A stretch of DNA of 64,000 nucleotides from Diplodia intermedia (Eukaryota; Ascomycota; Dothideomycetes; Botryosphaeriales; Botryosphaeriaceae), in assembly GCA_021495925.1 (NCBI GenBank), contig JAKEKT010000002.1:372001-436000 (forward strand), in the 5' to 3' direction. Position numbers and translations under genes: made by a program. Every line of letters begins with the position of its first letter. The stretch's first letter is position 1. Below the pieces are notes generated by a model. It worked only from the letters and a program-made list of their open reading frames with translations, ran no database searches and had not been told where the DNA came from. Positions 42,949 to 53,847 of the stretch are shown here, one piece after another.

Positions 42949-44491
42949 GCTCGAAGTAGCTTAGTCGGGGCTCAGGGCTGCGCTTGCTCGGCGGAACGGC
43001 ACGCGGTGCGGAAGCCTTCACGGATGGGTCGGCTGTCTGTGCAATCTGGCAGGGCGAGGGAGGCGGGAGAGGCATGGCGGACGACTCTGGGTCCCAGGCC
43101 CATCATAAGAAGCCGCGCCGGTGGGGAGGGCAAAGGGCGCGACGGATGCGATCGTCTGCCTCGACCTGTCCAGCATGTTGGCGCTCGCGTTGCGTTAGGC
43201 CCGCGTGCCGTGGCGCAGGCCTCGCGAGTATTTTCTGGCGGGATTATGCGAGACATCAAGCTAGACGCGCTACTTACGCAACTGCCAGTGTCAATCGCAG
43301 CTTCCACGCAGGGGAAAGCAGGTTTCGCCGGTGGATTCGCTCCTCGCGCCTCCATGCGGACGCCGTTTGGGGACTAAGCAAGCAGGGCCCGGCGCGACGT
43401 CTCCACTTGAACCCGTATGATATGATCAGTCGAGTTGCGAGGCCATCAGTATCTTAGCCCCGGCCTACGCCCGCCAATGGCTTCCGGGGCGCCCGGGCGC
43501 ACCCACCAAAGCAAGTGATGTGGTGACGGCCGGGGTTAGCACGCACCACGGCGGGAGCTCAGCGCAGCGATGACCTGCACCCGGCCGGGGAAGCTAGCGC
43601 CCCGACGTCGTAACGCGGCGAACGAGATCGGCTGGAGTTGGATCCGGCAGATCTGATTTGAGCTTCGGAGATCTACCAGGGTGGAGTGTGGAGTCCTGGA
43701 CCTCAGCATCAGCCGAACGGAGCTATCTGCCCCCATCCAGCAGCATGCTCACCTATCTACGAAGATCTCGCCCGTCCTGCCCAATCATTGCTGCAGGGCC
43801 AATAGAGCTGATGCCTAGATCGCGCGAGCAGATTTGCCTAGGCACATCTCGGGGCTATTAGTCGCAATGGCTTGCTCGCAGCCAAGTCAGCAGTGGAGTG
43901 ACTGTGGTGGCGGCGGGCACGCTGAGGATTGCTAGTGTGGGCTGGGCAAGAAAAGGGTGTGTGTGAGTGAGATGGTGCTTGTATGCCATTGACACGCGTG
44001 GCAAGATGGCCTGGGCATCCTGGGAGCACGCCGCAGGTTTGATTGATTAATATGTAAATGCACCGGTTGACGGGCGAGGGACATGCCTGCAGTACCTACA
44101 TAGCAAGCGACGTGATCGGCACTGGAGCTGCCGCGCGCGCGGCTACGCGCAGACCACATGGCTCGATGGCTGGTCCGGCACCCGACGGGAGCAGGATTCC
44201 CGCAGCGCGAACGAAGGAAGACAGCGGCGCCGCGTCTGACCTCCCCATGGCCTGGGCGTCAGTGCTGGTGGCGACGCGAGCTACACGTGCCGCGCGCGTC
44301 CTGCAGTCACCAGTCGGGTGGCAGCGCGCGCCCGGTGTTTAGCCTTGCCGTCAGAGCTAGCCGCTGCCGATCACCGCCTTCAGTCGCGTCCACCCACCGC
44401 ATCGCATAAGCACAGTTCCACAAAGCACACAAACAACACTCCTCCCTGCCTCTTTCGAACACACCGGCCGTCCAGCCCCCGCTGCCACCCC
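42949..44491. promoter_or_regulatory. Divergent intergenic region between chitinase and YTH1
   Basis: These 1.54 kb, GC-rich in the middle, hold both promoters. No frame has a family signal. CT/CA-rich sequence just before 44492 (about 44400-44480) fits a YTH1 leader. Confidence 0.45.
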
Positions 44492-45377
44492 ATGGCCGTC
44501 GAGTTCCAGCAGCAGCCCGGCAGTGGAGCTCCCACCGCCACCGCCCAAGCCACCCTCCCGCTTGCCCAGCGCATCCTCCAACCCGACACCCAGCCGCACT
44601 TCAACTTCAACTTCAGTGACTTCCTCAAGCGCGAGTACCGATTCGGCCTCGACCCCAGCCGGCCCATCTGCAATGCCTTCAAACAAGGCCACTGCCCGCT
44701 CGGCAACGCCTGTCCGGACAAGCACCCGACCTCCTCCGCCTTCAACAAGTACGTCCACTCCTCCCACTCCTCGTACACACGCTCCGACTAACACACATCC
44801 CTCGCCTGCAAACAGCTCCTTCCATGGCAGCCTCGTCTGCAAACACTGGCTGCGCGGCCTCTGCAAAAAAGGCGAAGCCTGCGAATTCCTCCACGAGTAC
44901 AACCTACGCCGCATGCCCGAATGCAACCACTACTCGCGCCACCTGACCTGCTCCAACGGCGACGACTGCCTCTACCTGCACATCGACCCTGAATCTAAGC
45001 GCCCCCCTTGCCCGCACTACGACCGCGGCTTCTGCCCGCTTGGCCCGCGCTGCGCCAAGAAGCACGTCCGCCGGGACCGCCTGTGCCGCTACTACCTCGC
45101 TGGCTTCTGCCCCAACGGCAAGCAATGCCGCGAGGGCGCCCACCCGCGCTGGCAGGACGACTTGAAAAAACCCGAGGTGCGCGCTGAGAAATCGCCAGAG
45201 GAGCTGGAGCGCGAGAGAGCGCTGAGGGAGGAGGAGGCGCGCAGGGAGGAGGAGAGGGAGCGGGAGCGGTTTGAGGAGAGAAATCCTGGGATGGGCGGGC
45301 CCGGCAAGTTCAGGGGTGGTTGGCAAGGGAGGAAGAAGCGGAGTGGGAGGAGAGGAGGCGGCGGCGGAAGGTACTGA
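44492..45377 (+). CDS. YTH1: mRNA 3'-end-processing protein YTH1 (CPSF30), 272 aa
   Basis: Two exons (44492..44748, 44816..45377) join with the sequence SAFNNSFHGSLVCKHW. Five CCCH zinc fingers occupy residues about 60-78 (CNAFKQGHCPLGNACPDKH), 94-112 (CKHWLRGLCKKGEACEFLH), 122-141, 151-169 and 176-195. The N-terminus contains FSDFLKREYRFGLDPSRP, typical for the family. After the fingers comes a charged Glu/Arg coiled region (ERERALREEEARREEERE) and a Gly/Arg tail (GRKKRSGRRGGGGGRY). Known role: RNA-binding subunit of the cleavage and polyadenylation factor that recognises the polyadenylation signal region. Start chosen at the first ATG after a CA/CT-rich leader. Convergent with the CCCH-Smr gene. 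Confidence 0.95.
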
Positions 45378-46627
45378 TGTTGGGATGTTATTGTTTCGCT
45401 GGGCGGGGGGCAAAGAGATACCCATTATGGTCTGCCTTTATGTGGACAAAAGTGCCTGGCAAGGAAAAGAAGGGTCATGATCAATAGGACCCCAAGCCAT
45501 CGGGAAGGTGGCAGGGCTATTTCAAAAATTCACAGCGTGGAGTTCCGGTTTTGGCATTGAGAGTTTGCAAACTATGAAGTATTGGCTGCTTCAATCGGTT
45601 CTAACAGACGGGCGCGTGTGAAAACCTTCTCGCATTGCTTCATCTTTCGCGGAAGCATGTGCTTAGTACAAGAGACCAGACCTTACTATGGCGTTCTGCC
45701 GATAGAGGCAGAATGTTGGAGAAAATATGTTTTTCCTTGAGCGCACATAGAGTGTCTGTAGCTGAAAGCGGTTGTTTGTGGAAGTCCGGAGGGAGTGGGC
45801 AGGTTCATATGATTGGAGACTCGACCAGCTGCTCATCGTTTGACCTTGTCTTCTCGCCACCTCATCATGAACATCGTTCGATCCTCTCCCGGTGCATTCA
45901 CATTCGTTCGAGAACGAGCAAGCTCACTGGGAAGAAGAAAAAAAAAATGGCAAAAAAACTACGCAGCCCGAGCGGCTTCATGTAGGAAAAACCCCAAGAC
46001 TTACCCCGTCCATAGGGAGCTGGCAAGGTTTTTATTATTTTCGCGTCTACCAGTGCCTTCAGCCTAGATCAAGTGCAATTAGCCCGTTCTTTTGGTTTGA
46101 ATAACAGTGAGTGTGTTTACCACTCTGCCGCGGAGACCGTGGCACTGTCCTGTGGACAAGGGAAGGAGCTCAGTTACTGACTTATATACATAATGCACCC
46201 CAAACCAAGGCAATCGTCATTGAATATTACCCACAATCTCACAGACTCTTTCTTGGTCCGGCACAAACGGGAGGCTACAATGTTTAACCTATGAAGTCAT
46301 TGCATCAATTGCTACGGGAGGCAGCCACCTTTTCTTCATCGCCGAAGACACCTGCGATATCGCGCATGAGATGCATGTCGTCAGTACTAGGATATGACGC
46401 TCGATACCGCATCATAAGCACTTTATGCAACCATATTCCTTCGGCCCGTCCCTTCCTTGCCTGATCCCAGCTCATTGACCATTCCGGCTACGTTCTCCCT
46501 TCCATCAGGCACTCACTCAAAGTAAAAGTCTAGTTCACACCAAAACAGACGCAATAATCACGACATACCGGGGCCACCCTGAGTTGAGATAGTCTATTTG
46601 TATTTGAATTCACGTCTGTCTACCGTG
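45378..46627. other. Convergent intergenic region
   Basis: These 1.25 kb are lower in GC and lie between the ends of YTH1 and the CCCH-Smr gene. I see nothing coding, and no paired RNA structure. Confidence 0.55.
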
Positions 46628-49021
46628 TCACCGAACCCTCGGACCCGTCGGCACGCCGCCAGCGTTCGCCTGCTCGGCCTTGATGACCCTGATCTTCGTG
46701 CTCTCGCCGAGCTTGTCACCCGACTTGTCGTCTTCGCCGTTGCTGCTGCCCACGCCGCTGTCGAGGCGCTCGCGCTCGAGGCTGCGGTCCCACGAGCTGG
46801 GGTCGATGCCGAGGATGCCGCCGACGTTGCCGCGGTCGCCCGGCACGCTGAACTCGCGGAACACATAACGCCATTCATTGAGGAACCCGCGCACTGCCTT
46901 GCCAACCTTGTCCTTGCCGTTCTTGCTGTGGTGGCCGGTGCCGGTGATGGCGTAGATGGGCCGGGTCGAGTTCTGATGTTGCATAAGGATCTTGGAGAGA
47001 TACTGCACTGACTCTTCGGGATGAAGGCCTGGAAATCTTTAGTACTTCAAGGGCGTGCAAATTGACGAGGACTAGCGGGAAATTCGGGCATACCATGCAG
47101 ATCGACATAGAGCTCCTTCGCATTGGGGCTATTGTCTTTGTTACGCTCGTTATAGAGGTGCTCAGCTGCCTCGCGATGAGCTTGCCGCATAAGGTTGTTT
47201 TCACTTTGACCTCGAAGGCTAAGAGCCTTGGCTGCACGAGAGTCGTTCCGGTTCCATGCTTGTGCGGCACTAATCAAATCAGTACAGTCCCACTTGAAAA
47301 AATGGTGGAAAGGACAACAAACCTCTGAAGGAACTTGTTGCGTAGACCGCCGTGCTTGAAAGCCTCCTGACGGGCCTTGAGATATGCCTTGTTTGCAGAA
47401 TCGCCCGTCTCAAGCCAAGGAATGTGCTCGGGGGCAGGGATAGCCTGCGCGGCTGCACTGTTCTCCCTGGTGCCATTGAAGCTCTTTGCAGGCCTAAGAC
47501 CTTTGCGCGGCTGGGCCGGGGCAGGAGAGGGCGACATCTTCACAACATCAGCGAGCGTATTCGGGGCGCTGCCGTCCTTGTTGACATGGCCATGACCACC
47601 GCGCTTTCCGTGATGCTTCTTTCCACCCTTCGCTGCCGCTGCGGATGCAAGACTAGGGAACGCCTCGGGATCATCGGCTGCGGGAGCAGATGGGGTTGAA
47701 GCACGTGAATGTGAGATCTGGCGGCTGCTCGATGGCCGAGAATGAGTGCGGTGCGAGCTGGGAGTGAACGTTGGGAAAGGACTCAGGCCAGGAGGAGGCG
47801 TGGCAACGTTTCGAACACCGTAAAGTTGCTCAAGTGCGGACTGTTCAGCATAATGATTGTGCATGGAGTGGTGAGATGCCGTCTGTTGAAGAGACGGGAA
47901 CGCCTCGTAATCCTGGACTTGGAAGTTTGGCTGTGGAGGCGTCGAGCTTCCTTCCAGCATCATCTTGGACATCAGGCTCGTGGGGTCATGTGAGAACAGA
48001 CAGGTGTCGCCGGCAAGGCAATTGCCAGCCAGCCAGTACCTAGGTATTGTCAGCATTGTCCTGGATGATTGCTAGGACAGCGAGATATTTCCACTCACTT
48101 GCACACTGTCTTGCTCGGGTCATGGCTGAAGCGGCAATCGGCTCGAGCGCAATGGCCGGTCGTGAGCCAGTACTTGCATAACACGTTGGTCTTGATCTGA
48201 CCAGCAGGGGTTGAAGGTCTGAACGAGGGGCTCATGGACTTGCCAACCAGGTACGTCTTCTCCGGCTGGTTGACTGGCGTCGGCTGCTGAAGCGCGGCAG
48301 ACTGGTCCATAAGGGCCTGGACGGTTGCTGTGAAATCATAGCCATTCTCTTCCAGCGCTCTCTCTATTTCGTCGTTCGAACGGTTGTCACGCAGAATGGA
48401 CCGGAGCATATCATAGGGATCCATGTCCATAGTGTAAGGCTGGACCCACTCGGCGGCTGCGCCGTTTAGGGAGCCATCTCCGTGGAGTGACGAGGAGACA
48501 CTTGCAACGTCGTCGTTGACCAGCCAATCCACCGTGTCGCTGCCATAGTCGCCGTAGATATCGGGAGTGTGGCTGGGCTCGCTGAACTCATAGGCGTTTA
48601 GGTTCGGGCTGTGCGGAATGTGTGGGGTTGCATAGGCCATGCGCGGCGAGGGGCGCGGCGAGGTGAAGGGCGACGCGGTCGAGGACTTGGCGCGCGAGAA
48701 GCCCGGGGGCGCAACACCAAAGCCGGGCGGCGGGGCTATGCGCGGCGAGGAGCTGGAGGGCGTGGGAGCTCGTGCGACCTGCCAAGGAGCTGGCGACGAG
48801 CGGCGGATGATTGTATGGCGGACGGGGGGCGGCGAGGCGGACGAATTGCTGGAGCCGCGGAAGCGCCAGAGCGAGTCCAGCACAGCGTCCTCGAGAGCCT
48901 TGCCGCTCAGCGACGTCTTCTCGCGCACCAGCTCCTCGAGCTGCTCGGTCTTGTCCTCATCCTCGAGCGAGTCGTCCTGCAGGACAGGCAGGCAGAGGTC
49001 GTAGATGTCGTCGGACACCAT
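46628..49021 (-). CDS. CUE/CCCH zinc-finger/DUF1771/Smr-domain protein, 738 aa
   Basis: Four exons (49021..48099, 48039..47323, 47269..47094, 47028..46628). Order of parts: an N-terminal helical module (DDIYDLCLPVLQDDSLEDED), a Pro/Ser-rich linker, a CUE/UBA-like segment (about 210-250, LRSILRDNRSNDEIERALEE), two CCCH fingers (CKYWLTTGHCARADCRFSH and CKYWLAGNCLAGDTCLFSH), a disordered region, DUF1771 (AQAWNRNDSRAAKALSLRGQ) and a C-terminal Smr domain with ELYVDLHGLHPEES and ITGTGHHSKNGKDK. The Smr LDLHG and TGxGxHS motifs are present, consistent with nuclease or RNA-binding activity. Known relatives are annotated as CCCH zinc finger and SMR domain proteins; Smr proteins such as Cue2 cleave mRNA in no-go decay. 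Intron 2 uses the weak donor GTTTGT, but the join FLQSAAQAWNRND is conserved. Confidence 0.9.
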
Positions 49022-49859
49022 GGCGCGGGTGCGCGTAGGATCGGGCGCGTTAGGGGTGCGCTGGAATCGCGGAGGGCGCGGCGGGGACTGGCCGGGTGTT
49101 GAGAGGAGGTGCTTGGGGGTGGAGTGCTGTCAGTCGGCGGCTGGCGTAAGCGCAACGGGCCCCGCCGTGAGCTGAGGCGAAGGCGGTCTAGATGAGGGAG
49201 CGTCTTGGGGCGGGCTGCGAAGGACCGTGGCGCCGCAGCAGGCCGGTAGTGAACGAAGCGAGGCTCTGGAGGTAATGGTTTGGGGGGTACGTAGCAGCCT
49301 TACGGGAACTTTGGACTGCTGGTACGGATTAGTCTGGGGTAAGTCGAAGGGCCCGTGCCGCTGCTGTTGCCGCCGCTGACTGGCTGCCGGCCACAACTGC
49401 TCACCGGCGACGGCGTGAGGGAGAGGGCCGCGCCCAGATCAGGGCGAATCGTACCATTCGCCGCATTGCCTGCCGGGCCAGCGTCCAGCAGCGCCGGCAT
49501 CCGTGGCACCGCGGCTGAGCTCCCACCGCGCCCATCGCCGCCAACGGCCGACGGGGGTTCGGCGCACAAGCCCAGGCCAGCCGCAACTCGCCCACACCGC
49601 GGCCCTTCGCAGTCGCAAACACCCGCGCCTGCTGCCTCCGTCGTTGCCTTGGGGTTTTGTGCGAGCTGATCATCAATGCTGCACCACGCCCTCGCTGGTT
49701 TCAGCTTTCGGGTCATATAATTATGATCCACTGCTCCATTGTTTCACGCCCGAAGGCAGCTGCTCTGACTCGCGCCAGGGCTCAGGCACCGAACTGCTAC
49801 GCTCTGACAGGCCGCTGCGCCTGGCGCGAGACTGCTCGGTGCACTGCGACGCTCCAGAA
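49022..49859. other. Promoter region of the CCCH-Smr gene
   Basis: These 838 GC-rich bases lie upstream of the CCCH-Smr gene and downstream of the F-box-JmjC gene. Overlapping short frames in several phases carry no family signal. Confidence 0.5.
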
Positions 49860-51879
49860 TCAAGGAATCTCGTCGTCCTCATCACCACCAAACCCAAACG
49901 TGAATCCACCCTGGTTCTCGCTCTCCACCGCTGCGCCGCCCCTGACTAGCTCCTGCCACTTGCCCCGCCCCCTGGGCTTCCCCTTCTTCTCCAATTCCTG
50001 CATGCCCTGCTCCAGAAGTGCCGGCTCCCTCTCCCCCAGCTTCTGGACAAACAGCCCGTACGGATCCGAGACGTCGTCCTTGAACCCGCTGGTCTGCTCG
50101 GCCTGGTCTCTCAGAAATCCTAAAACGTCAGCTAACTTTGCTTGCGGGACGAAATTTTGCGTCAATGCAATGCTCTCCTCGAGGTTCAGCACAAGGTGGA
50201 ACCACCCTGATGGAACGTAGAGAACTTCGCCGGCCGAGCAGATTCCTTCTCGGCAGCCGGGAGTGGCGCGAGCGATCGCGTGGAAAGACAAAAGATATTC
50301 CGCAATGCTGAGTGGTGCCGTAATCTCCGATGAGTCTTCCGATAGAAGGACTCCCGGAGGCGGAGGGAGGTTGGCGGACGAAGGGAACATGAGCCAGTAC
50401 TTGGAACCTGTCAGGACGGCATTCCACGCACTGTTGCGATTAAATCAGACCCCGAGTGCACAGCTGGCAGGTGAGTCATGAAGGATTGCCTACCTTGTGG
50501 CATTCGGATCCTTGTGGAATGTGCTTCCACTTCTTGCCGGTCCCATTATCATCCACCGGCAATCCGGACGCTGATTGCCTAGCACTGCAAAGAGATCCTC
50601 GCCAAAGCATGCAGGCGCCCAGTACGCAGCGCCCTCCTTGTTCTTGCCAACCGTGATCTTCATCTTTTCGGCGAAGCTGCGGTCGAAAAGATAGAGAGGG
50701 CTCTCGTCAGTGCTGTTGTTCATGTAATTAACATAGCTTTCAAGCGGCCAGTCGACGGCTTCCGCACGGAACGGCACATTAGCGTAGTTCTCAAGCAGAT
50801 ATTGCGTCGTCCACTTTCCAAAGACAGGCCATTCTTTGACCGGCCCAGTGAGGATAAACGGTTTACTTGTCCACTTTGTAGAAAATTCTTCATGTGTTAG
50901 ATCAGTCATGCGGGGAATCGCATTCTCGAGCGGAATCCTTGATGTGAACGGGTTGAGCGAAGTGTATGTGCATTGAAACGGACGGTAGAGCACGTCAGAA
51001 AACAAGCCGGAGCAGTCAATGTGAGCTTCACGAGACTCGGGCATAGATAGGTAAGTAGAGCGCCACGAGCCGCGCCATTGAAAATCGGTTTTCTTCGACC
51101 TGCGAGTTGTTTAGTAAAAATGCGGTCGTGCTGTATGCTGGGCAAGAGTAGGGGTTGGTGTCTGTAGGGGAATAGTTTTGGTCAACGGGAACCGTCATAA
51201 AAGCCGTGATACGCAGAGTAAACAGCGCTTGTCGACTCTCGTAGCAATGACTTGTCCACTGTGACTCGAATAGTTACTTGTTCGCCAGCTGTTGGGATGA
51301 ATCATAGTTCATCATCTAGGCGCGTGCTGGAGTGGCGCAGCGCTGCGGGTACCAGCTGACCAGTGCCGTTAAGAGCCTTGGTTGGCTATCGTGTTGGTGA
51401 CGGAAAGGGAAGGGGCATGGGGGTCTTCAAGGTTTGCTGCCCGTGGCTTGAAAGGAAAAGTATCACAGAACAAAAGAAGCGGGGTGTGGAAAGAGACAAT
51501 ACTACACAACTTACTCAGTGAACAGAGCCCTCCACAGCTCATCGAACCTCGTAAAGGCATACAGGACCTTGCAGGTGCCTCCCAGACGGACGAGGGCGGC
51601 GGCATCCAAGCATTCAAGAAACCGCGCCAAGAGTTCGTCTGGAAGCATGGAAAAGGACCCTGCGTTGGCCTTCAGGTTGAATTTTGCCGTCAGAGCATTG
51701 CCCGCTGGTTTAATGCCGAGAGGGTGTGGGGGGATGACAGCAGTCTCTTCGGCGGCAGCGTCGCTGCGCGGGACTACCTCAACTGCACCGAGCCGCAGCC
51801 TTTTCGTCGGGCGCGGCAATGACGCATCGGTTGTGGCGGTTGCTGTGTAGCCCTCTACGGGCACGGCGGAAGGCGCCAT
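49860..51879 (-). CDS. F-box and JmjC-domain protein (JMJD6-like), 513 aa
   Basis: Three exons (51879..51515, 51099..50494, 50430..49860). Exon 1 carries the F-box (about 78-120, FSMLPDELLARFLECLDAAA then LVRLGGTCKVLYAFTRFDEL). The splice gives LFTESKKTDFQWRGSWRSTY, then the JmjC part. The iron-binding HxD is in STFHKDPNATSAWNAVLTG (completed by the second splice) and the distal His is in LYVPSGWFHLVLNLEESIAL. SKPFILTGPVKEWP is the usual entry to the cupin fold. Intron 1 is 415 bases, long for this window. Known relatives are 2-oxoglutarate/Fe(II) hydroxylases; an F-box would tie the enzyme to an SCF ubiquitin ligase. Substrate unknown. Divergent from eIF4A. Confidence 0.92.
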
Positions 51880-52438
51880 TGTTCGTCAGGTGAAGGGGGA
51901 GCGCGCAGGCCGAAAGCGGGTAAAGGATATTTTTTCTTCGGTGTGCAGACCAGACACCACCCCTGGCAACGCGCGAGGCTGCGGCGGCAACGACTCCGAG
52001 CGGGTGGCGAGCGTGCGACGCACCGGCGGCAACTTCTATGACTGGATCGCGCGCCTCTGCAAAGCTTGCAAGCGCCTGAGCCTGAGTAAGCCCGGGCGTG
52101 CAGCGCGGCCAGGCGTGAACCTTGGGGCGCGCAAACGCTGCCGCATGCCCTCCGCGCTAGCGCCTCGCTAATTGGCTGCCCGCCTCTCTACAAAAACTTT
52201 TAACGACTGTCCGCCCGCCCTCCTCCACCCTCCATCAAACACACACATCCAACCACACGAACAACCACTAGATATCCACACGACTCTCACTCTCGAGAGT
52301 CCGGTATCTAGCTTCAAACGTCCCACGAGTTTCGCACGCCCGCGGCCCTTTCCGCCCGCCCCTACGCTCGCGTAGCCCCGCCAAACCACTTTTCGATCAC
52401 AGCGCAACGCCTGTGATCCTTCAACACCGACCGCAAAC
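51880..52438. promoter_or_regulatory. Divergent promoter region, F-box-JmjC gene / eIF4A
   Basis: This 559-base spacer separates two start codons. The eIF4A side has a long CA/CT-rich stretch (about 52205-52275), as expected before strongly expressed fungal genes. No clear TATA box. Confidence 0.55.
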
Positions 52439-53847
52439 ATGGCTGACAAGGGTCTTGAGGAGGTTCCTGAGGGTACGTCCATCACGGCGGGCGCTCCATG
52501 AGCACGCGCTCGCGGCTGCGCACTACCGCCGCACGTCCAACCATGTCGCGGTTACGCATACTTACGGTCGCCACGTCTGCAGGTCAGATCGAGTCCAACT
52601 ACGATGAGACGACCGACTCCTTCGACTCGATGAACCTCAAGGCCGAGCTCCTCCGCGGTGTCTATGCCTACGGTTTCGAGCGCCCGTCTGCCATCCAGCA
52701 GCGCGCTATCATGCCCGTCATCAAGGGTGAGGTACCCCGCAATCCACTTCACCAGGGCGCAAAACTGATACAGAACAGGCCACGACGTGATTGCGCAGGC
52801 CCAGTCCGGTACTGGCAAGACCGCCACCTTCTCCATCTCCGTCCTCCAGAAGCTCGACGCCAACATCAAGGAGTGCCAGGCCCTCATCCTCGCCCCCACC
52901 CGTGAGCTGGCTCAGCAGATCCAGAAGGTCGTCGTCGCCATCGGCGACTTCATGAACATTGAGTGCCACGCCTGTATCGGCGGTACCAGCGTTCGTGAGG
53001 ACATGAAGGCCCTTCAGTCCGGTGTCCAGGTCGTCGTCGGTACCCCTGGCCGTGTCCACGACATGATCCAGCGCCGTGTCCTGAAGACGGATGCCATGAA
53101 GATGTTCGTCCTCGACGAGGCCGACGAGATGCTTTCCCGCGGTTTCACCGAGCAGATCTACGACATCTTCCAGCTTCTGCCCCAGTCCACCCAGGTCGTC
53201 CTCCTGTCTGCCACCATGCCCCAGGACGTCCTTGAGGTCACGACCAAGTTCATGCGCGACCCCGTCCGCATTCTCGTCAAGAAGGCCGAACTCACCCTTG
53301 AGGGTATCAAGCAGTTCTACATTGCTGTCGAGAAGGAGGACTGGAAGCTGGACACCCTGTCGGATCTGTACGAGACGGTCACCATCACCCAGGCCGTCAT
53401 CTTCTGCAACACCCGCAGAAAGGTCGACTGGCTCACCGACAAGCTCACTGCCCGTGACTTCACTGTCTCGGCCATGCACGGCGACATGGACCAGACCCAG
53501 CGTGACGTCATCATGAAGGAGTTCCGCTCTGGTTCTTCCCGTGTCCTGATCGCCACCGATCTTCTGGCCCGTGGTATCGACGTGCAGCAGGTCTCCCTGG
53601 TCATCAACTACGACCTGCCCGCCAACCGCGAGAACTACATTCACCGTATCGGTCGTGGTGGTCGTTTCGGCCGTAAGGGTGTTGCCATCAACTTCGTCAC
53701 CGCCGACGATGTCCGCATGATGCGTGAGATCGAGCAGTTCTACAGCACCCAGATCGAGGAGATGCCCATGAACGTTGCTGGTATGATTCCCCCGCTGCAT
53801 GATGCAAGGCAATGGATGACTGACTTAGCGCAACAGATCTCATTTAA
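52439..53847 (+). CDS. TIF1: ATP-dependent RNA helicase eIF4A, 396 aa
   Basis: Four exons (52439..52472, 52583..52726, 52779..53780, 53837..53847). Exon 1 encodes MADKGLEEVPE; the last exon is only 11 bases and adds the end of MNVADLI and the stop, restoring the conserved eIF4A C-terminus. All DEAD-box motifs are present: Q motif FERPSAIQQRAIMP, I AQSGTGKT, Ia PTRELA, GG, Ib TPGR, II DEAD, III SAT, IV VIFCNTRRKVDWL, V ATDLLARGIDV and VI HRIGRGGR. Length matches fungal eIF4A (about 397). Known role: cytoplasmic helicase of eIF4F that unwinds mRNA leaders during initiation. Codon use is strongly biased to C-ending codons, as in highly expressed genes. Confidence 0.97.

Noticed and set aside
52721..53812. 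363-codon minus-strand frame opposite eIF4A
   Set aside because: Antisense artefact of strong C-ending codon bias in eIF4A; the sense strand has all DEAD-box motifs.
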